DNA of 64,000 nt, taken from Marsupella aquatica. Taxonomy: Eukaryota; Marchantiophyta. The notes under the pieces were generated by a model that was given only the letters and a program-made list of their open reading frames with translations, had not been told where the DNA came from and did not search any database. The DNA lies in the NCBI GenBank assembly GCA_973895155.1, contig OZ316891.1:29450001-29514000 (forward strand), given 5' to 3'. Each line of letters starts with the position of its first letter. Positions within the stretch are counted from its first letter, which is position 1. The translations under genes and the position numbers were made by a program. Shown one piece after another: positions 58,801-64,000 of the stretch.

Positions 58801-60186
58801 ATGAATTTCCAAGTAATCGTGCTGGCTTCTGGAGGAGGAAGTCAGTCCAAGGAGCTGTTTCCTCTCGTGAATAAAGATCTGCCCAAACCCCTTCTGCCGG
58901 TCGGGAATCGCCCGCTTATAAGCTATGCTTTGGAACTCTTGGAATCCAGTAGCATCAAGGATCTCATCGTCGTCGTTCCTGGTGATGATGAAGCTGCCAC
59001 TCAGGTACACAACTGGATTTTGAATGCCTTCGACGACCGCTTGCACGTGGTGGTGGAATCTGTTCCAGAGGACTGCGAGACTGCGGATGTCCTGAGGAAA
59101 ATTGGCCATCGGCTCACGGCTAATGATTTTGTGGTTGTCAGTGGTGACCTTATCAGTGATGTCCCCCTAGGCACCGTGGCAGCCACACACAGACGACAAG
59201 GAGCTGTTATGACTGCTCTTTTGTGTCACCGGCCCAACTTTAGCTCTTCTGACGTTACTACGAGTAGTCCTGCAAAGGACAAGCTGAAGCAACCAACTTC
59301 CGATATAATTGGTCTTGATTCTACACATCAGTATCTCTTGTTTTTAGCATCTCGTGGGCAAGTCGAGAAGGATCTGAAGATTAGACGGTCTTTGCTGCAA
59401 GCAGTTGGTCAAATGGAGATTCATACTGATCTGATTGACGCACAGCTGTACGCCTTCAACACGAAATTGGTGCAGGAAGTGTTAGAAACGAGGCCAGGCA
59501 TCAAGAGTATCAAGCTGGATCTGGTTCCTTACCTCATCCGATCACAACTTAGAGTGGGGTCTGGTTCCATCCCTCCTGCTGTGTCCTCAGATGAATCCCC
59601 AGATAATCTTCCAGGTGGATTGGTGGGAGACAGAGCACCACAATCACCCAATCCTGCAGATGAAGTTGCGACTTTGTTGGGCCGGGTATGTTCTGTCTCA
59701 CCGTCCCCTTTAAAGTGCTGTGCATATGTGGCAAGTCAAGCCAATTACTGTGCAAGAGTGAGCTCCTTGCAAGCGTACATGGACATCAATCGGGCCGTAG
59801 CTGGCGAGGTCGTTCATTTGACTGGTCACGAGGTGTCGAAACAAAATAATGTGGTCCATGCAACTGCAGTTCTTGGATCCAGAACTACTGTCGGAACCTG
59901 TTGCATCGTTGGCGAGGGTTCCCAGATGGGTGATAAGTGCAAAATAAAACGTTCTGTCGTTGGAAGGCATTGTAGAATTGGCTCGAATGTCACCATCACA
60001 AATTCAGTAGTCATGAATTATGTCACTATCGAAGACCACTGCTCAATTCAAGGTTCAGTTGTTTGTAGCAATGCGCACCTGCAACAACGTTCCTCATTGA
60101 AAGATTGTCAAGTTGGTGCTAGTTATAATGTGGCAGAAAATACGGATCATAGGGAGGAGGCATTGGTGAAGAAGGAGAAGAATTGA
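58801..60186 (+). CDS. Translation initiation factor eIF2B, gamma subunit
   Basis: Complete intronless frame of 461 codons, ATG 58801, TGA 60184-60186, matching the usual length of the gamma subunit. eIF2B is the guanine nucleotide exchange factor for eIF2; gamma pairs with epsilon in the catalytic subcomplex in the cytosol. N-terminal nucleotidyltransferase-like domain, residues about 4-140: VIVLASGGGSQSKELFPLV, then LPKPLLPVGNRPLISYALE, with the pyrophosphorylase signature degenerate as in other gamma subunits; VVVSGDLISDVPL follows. C-terminal left-handed beta-helix with hexapeptide-like turns, residues about 355-450: HATAVLGSRTTVG, CIVGEGSQMGDKCKIKRSVV, HCRIGSNVTITNSVVM, CSIQGSVVCSNA. The linker (about 245-300) is Ser/Pro-rich. 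Lack of introns could mean ancestral loss or a retrocopy; no poly-A remnant was noticed. Confidence 0.95.
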   Translation: MNFQVIVLASGGGSQSKELFPLVNKDLPKPLLPVGNRPLISYALELLESSSIKDLIVVVPGDDEAATQVHNWILNAFDDRLHVVVESVPEDCETADVLRKIGHRLTANDFVVVSGDLISDVPLGTVAATHRRQGAVMTALLCHRPNFSSSDVTTSSPAKDKLKQPTSDIIGLDSTHQYLLFLASRGQVEKDLKIRRSLLQAVGQMEIHTDLIDAQLYAFNTKLVQEVLETRPGIKSIKLDLVPYLIRSQLRVGSGSIPPAVSSDESPDNLPGGLVGDRAPQSPNPADEVATLLGRVCSVSPSPLKCCAYVASQANYCARVSSLQAYMDINRAVAGEVVHLTGHEVSKQNNVVHATAVLGSRTTVGTCCIVGEGSQMGDKCKIKRSVVGRHCRIGSNVTITNSVVMNYVTIEDHCSIQGSVVCSNAHLQQRSSLKDCQVGASYNVAENTDHREEALVKKEKN

Positions 60187-63100
60187 CCCACAGTTTCCGT
60201 TATCATGTCCTTAATGTCTTTTGTTCTGTGTTAATTTGGGCCATTATTCTCACGGGATGCTGAAGAATGCAGTCGTCCACACTCATAGGCTAGGCTGAGT
60301 CATTGGTACTGTTCTAAATAGAGCCATTCATTTTAAGATTGGTTTTAGTCTTTTGTATACGTTTGGTACTGGGGCTTAAGGTTACGCTTTGCCATAGATT
60401 CGGTCTGTGTTTACATCAGCTGATCTTAGACTGCCAGTGTGGTGTGGGTGCCCACAATAAAAATTGGACAATTGGAAGCAAGAAAGAGATGTCTGGCGCT
60501 GATGACTGACTATGTGGTAGGTGACTGTCCGTGTGTTTTAACTTTAATCACAGGACCTTGAATTGTGTGAAACAGCTCCTAAGCTGTGATTATCCAGACT
60601 ATTGCGATATGAGTTGAGCAAGGAAAGGGAGTGTCTGCAGACTGCATAAGATTTAGGGACTGCTCCCCAACTTTCACTTGCAGAGATATTACAGTAGTAA
60701 GAGCCCTCTACGTGATAAGAAATGGTAGTCTACTAGGAAAAGAGAAATGCAGAGTATGAATATTGCAGCGGGTACATTCAGCTTGGAAATGACAGTCACT
60801 GCTATCCAGGAAAATCAAAGTACTGCAACCTGAAATTCTGTTTTCCTGGGCTAATCCTCTCGGTCCCCAATTTACAACATTACGAAACCCACATAGGTTC
60901 ACAATTTGACATGTCCAAATAAGGTCTGAAAATTCCACGGCCACAAGCATCCCCATGCGCTTGTCAGAGGCAGTGTCTCTTGCCGTGCTCTAAACAATTA
61001 GCATTGAGTGTTCAATTTCTCCATTCTGCAAATTGTCTCAATTAAAATACGGGAAAGATTTGCATGGTGCAAAACGAACTACAGTAATGTGACGACCCTG
61101 TCCATGATTATCAAGTGACACATAAATTGTTGACTCGGTTCAGGTTATGTGGTTGGCAATCTTTGATACACGACAAAAATTGCTGCCAAAAACTTCTCCA
61201 ACGATAAACAGACTACCACAAAGGGTGTCACTTGACTCAAGCTGCTAACGAACACCAAACATACCAACCACAAATGCAGCAAAAGAGTATTATTTTTGCA
61301 GTGATCGATTAGTGTCAAGAACAAAACCTGCACAAGACGAACACTACCTTTGAAATCCCTGGCCACTTCCATGCAGAGAATGTGGGCTACTTACACCAGA
61401 CTCCAACTCCTATAAGGCTTTCAGAATATCATTTGACGAGTGAGTTGCCATACTGTCAGCTCCAAAAAAGGACTCCAGTGATCGTATGGAGAGCTAGTGT
61501 AGTTTCTGGATGTGGTCTCTGTGTCACTATAGGTCAGGGGTTTTGCTGAGGTTTTTTTACCTGTACAGTTTTTGGCAAATCTTTTCCCAACATGGAAGAA
61601 AATTCTGGCAGACCTTACCTGACACAAATCTTAAGCATCAAATTTCTGGGTGAATGAATGAGAACCGTCAGATCTTGCAAATGGGATTGGGACCTATTTA
61701 ATATTTGGCTAATGAAGTCGTAAAATCTCTAATGTTTTTGCTTTGTATGATTCCCAAAGGCCACATTGGGCAGTAAGGAACTCTGTGAGTAATTTGTGAG
61801 GCTTTGTTGGCAGTCCCAATGTTTTCAGGACATCCCTAAGCTGCCAAGTGAGCAAATAGGATGTTCCCAATAGTGTTCCAATAGATGCTACTAGGGGAAG
61901 GAGCTTGAGATGATACAAATTGATTTCTTAACAGTTTTAGTGACTTATTTGCCAAAATCAACTGTCCAGATGTGACTATTCATAGATCTAACCGTCAAAA
62001 TGTGACCGAACAAGTCAAGTGCAGATTTTTTGGCTAAGTGCAAGCACACTTGTTCTCATTAACGGTACTACCATTATAAGGAAGTGGCATGATAGAGCTT
62101 GCTACTTCAGGCAAGACTTATTTTATACCTGTTTAGCCACACTACAGTTTCAGTGAGTCTCTAAACCAACCTTTGGGTTGGTGGGCGATCACTCTTTAAG
62201 TTTTTCTCAAGAAGTTGCTGTTTAAAAATATATACCCTGTTGGTTCCCCTTACTTGAGGGATCAACTCAAGGCAGAAAAGGGTGTCAGAATAAAAATGAA
62301 ACAACTAAGAAGCTGAGGTACACTCCAAAGGGGGTGACCTCAATACATAGGAGGAAATACCAAGTACAATGGCAACCATAAGTAGTTCCCTTGTCAAAAT
62401 CAACAGCCTTAAACAACCACTGGCCATATAGAAGGAGGAAGCGTCCAAGACTTCCCCTTGTTTCATGTGCCATTCACTCCTCTTCTCTAGTGTGGCAATT
62501 TGTTTTACAATTTCAGAAAAGAATTACTTTTAATGGTGAAGCTTGGTGGATCCAGATAGTGTCATGGCTAGTGGTGATTTGAGATTGTAATTACAGGTAG
62601 CCTAACTCAACAGTGCCAAACAGAATCATTACCCAAACCTAGGTAACCACAAAAGTGAAGAAGGTAGAACCCCAATTGAACTCAAAGGCAAGTCTATCTA
62701 TCTATCTATCTATCTATCTATAATCTGCCATAGAAGTCTATCTTCTCCATGAGTCAAGCATAATTTTTCTAGTAACAGAATTTTCTTGACATTTAGACCA
62801 TGCTTGTGAGTTGATACCCACATGGGGAGTCCGGGTACAAGGAGCCCTTCTTGCGCAAAAGCATGGTAACCACAGGTATTTGGGCTACTAGAACATAAAG
62901 ATACTAGCTCGAGTGTCCATGTTTTGAATATAAATAGAAGTGAGTACATTCAAGCCTGCTGCGCCATGTGCAGAGACTCACCCTCACTCTGCCCAGGTGA
63001 GAGAGGGGGGGGGGGGGGTAGGGGGTGCATGGGTAGACTATTTTTGGCAGATCAAAAGGTGACCAGTTTTTACTTTCTAGAGAAGGCTCAGGATTTAAGA

Positions 63101-63221
63101 TGACATTTTGTGGACAGGTGATGGCCTAGAATAGGCTGGGTCATATATTATAGTGTTCGATTATTAATGAACCTCTACACTAGTTAGCCGGTATGGAAAT
63201 AAACTAACTGCTGCACTAAAC
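60187..63221. other. Gene-free interval
   Basis: 3' flank of eIF2B gamma, then DNA without a supported gene. Contains (TCTA)n at 62693-62720 and a 14-base G run at 63005-63018. A minus-strand frame at 61709-61918 (LPLVASIGTLLGTSYLL ... AQCGLWESYKA) is protein-like but too short to assign. Confidence 0.4.
62693..62720. repeat. (TCTA)n microsatellite
   Basis: Seven uninterrupted TCTA units. Confidence 0.95.
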
Positions 63222-63564
63222 GTGATTAAATTGACCAGAGGCATCATCAGTCGTGCCCTAAGATGGACGATCTCGATCTCGAGCGGGCCGCTGAGATTGT
63301 ACCGATCTGACGGCGTAGATCGAGCGAGGATGGATTCTCGGACGAGAGCTTTCATTTCCTCTTCTCACTCTCGAACTCTCTCTTTTTCGTTTCTTCTCGT
63401 CTCTTTTCACAGAGCTCCGTTTCGGTCTTCGTTCGAGGGCTTAGGGTTTAAGCACAGACTCAAACCTGCGTTGGGAGGAGGAGAAGGCGGAGCACGAAGG
63501 ATCGAGACGAAGAAATTTCTCGATTCCGAGCACCAGGTTGCTCTTCTGCTCAGCTCAGGTCAGC

Positions 63565-63589
63565 TCGGCTCGGCTCGGCTCGGCTCGGC
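63565..63589. repeat. (CGGCT)n in a probable 5' leader
   Basis: Five units of CTCGG/CGGCT end 16 bp before the ATG at 63606, so this is probably transcribed 5' UTR. Confidence 0.85.
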
Positions 63590-63605
63590 CAGGGAGTTTG
63601 TAAAG

Positions 63606-63660
63606 ATGGGTGATTATGGAGGAGGTGGCATGAAGCGCAAGTTCGACGGAGGAGGAGGAG
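63606..63660 (+). CDS. First coding exon of an unidentified gene (truncated by the window)
   Basis: ATG at 63606 in TAAAGATGG context, encoding MGDYGGGGMKRKFDGGGG, followed by a GT donor at 63661 (GTGTGG) and a T-rich sequence typical of a plant first intron. The Gly-rich start with a KRKFD basic patch recalls plant RNA-binding or nuclear proteins, but that is too little to name a family. Upstream DNA is CT- and GC-rich, as expected of a leader. The frame can be read on past the donor to 63824, but that extension (FFSCFHSRILPLPL) does not look like protein. The rest of the gene lies beyond the right edge. Confidence 0.5.
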
Positions 63661-63694
63661 GTGTGGTCCTGTTCTTTTCCTGCTTTCATTCTCG

Positions 63695-64000
63695 CATTCT
63701 GCCTCTCCCTCTGGTACGATTTTTGTGTTGCATTCCTTCAATGTCTGCTGGCCAAGGTGCAAAGCTGGTGGGTAGGTTGTATCCTTGGGTTTGGCTCGCA
63801 TTTGTAGCTGGTGCAGCGAATTGAGGGATGTGTGCTCTTTTGTTTGCCTTCTTTCAGTCTCTCACTCTGTCTATTTTTCTGGTTCGTTTTCTTTAATTGC
63901 ATTCCTGCAATGTCTGCTGGCCAAGGTGAAAAGGTTGGTGCGTAGTTTGTATCTCGTTTGGGTTGGCTCGTATTTGCAGCTGATGCTGCTAATGGATTGT
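63695..64000 (+). repeat. Tandem duplication of about 169 bp in the presumed first intron
   Basis: GCATTCCTTCAATGTCTGCT at 63730 and GCATTCCTGCAATGTCTGCT at 63899 begin parallel segments that stay alignable for about 95 bp (GGCCAAGGTG, TTGTATC, GGTTTGGCTCG or GGTTGGCTCG, TTTG[T/C]AGCTG). The second copy runs to the window edge. Confidence 0.85.

Noticed and set aside
58603-59109. 168-codon minus-strand frame over the start of eIF2B gamma
   Set aside because: It is antisense to a well-identified gene and has no homology I recognise.

Overview
The window is nuclear DNA of a green plant. Evidence: spliceosomal introns of about 0.1 to 1.5 kb, a chloroplast-targeted tocopherol-pathway kinase (VTE6), a plant-type DUF1336/EDR2-like gene and a plant-type spatacsin. 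An acetyl-CoA transporter of the SLC33 family, large intronless reading frames and an unusual transposase point towards a non-seed plant such as a bryophyte. That is inference; no species can be named.

Layout. 1-3.9 kb: C-terminal half of spatacsin (+), one long exon open at the left edge. 5.9-10.5 kb (-): a 12-exon acetyl-CoA transporter rebuilt exon by exon, with a 16-nt microexon; a probable first exon lies near 11.5 kb. 12.1-13.5 kb: two small inverted-repeat elements. 16.2-19.7 kb (+): VTE6 in five exons. 20-22.7 kb: tandem repeats and a possible relic of a leucine-rich-repeat array. 24.3-25.3 kb (-): intronless DUF1336 (EDR2-like) gene. 26.8-36.5 kb: repeats, including minisatellites that end at a recurring Helitron-like terminus. 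37.3-55.7 kb: a nested transposon stack. 57-58.1 kb: tandem repeats. 58.8-60.2 kb (+): intronless eIF2B gamma. 63.6 kb to the end: first exon of an unidentified gene running off the right edge.

The most unusual region is 37-56 kb. A long dead DNA transposon (T) encodes a DDE-type transposase. It reads coherently across three blocks (42.05-43.14, 47.11-47.94 and 51.50-54.33 kb) once two inserts are removed. The inserts, A (43.14-47.09 kb) and B (47.94-51.50 kb), are related to each other. Each carries a gag-like protein with the same core, and they share sequence near their 3' ends, yet no reverse transcriptase or LTRs are visible. The stops breaking these frames are mostly ones explained by C-to-T change, as expected for methylated, silenced elements.

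The host genes have unrelated housekeeping roles (endolysosomal/autophagy, acetyl-CoA transport, tocopherol synthesis, translation initiation) and do not form a functional cluster. No rRNA gene, intact tRNA gene or CRISPR array was seen.
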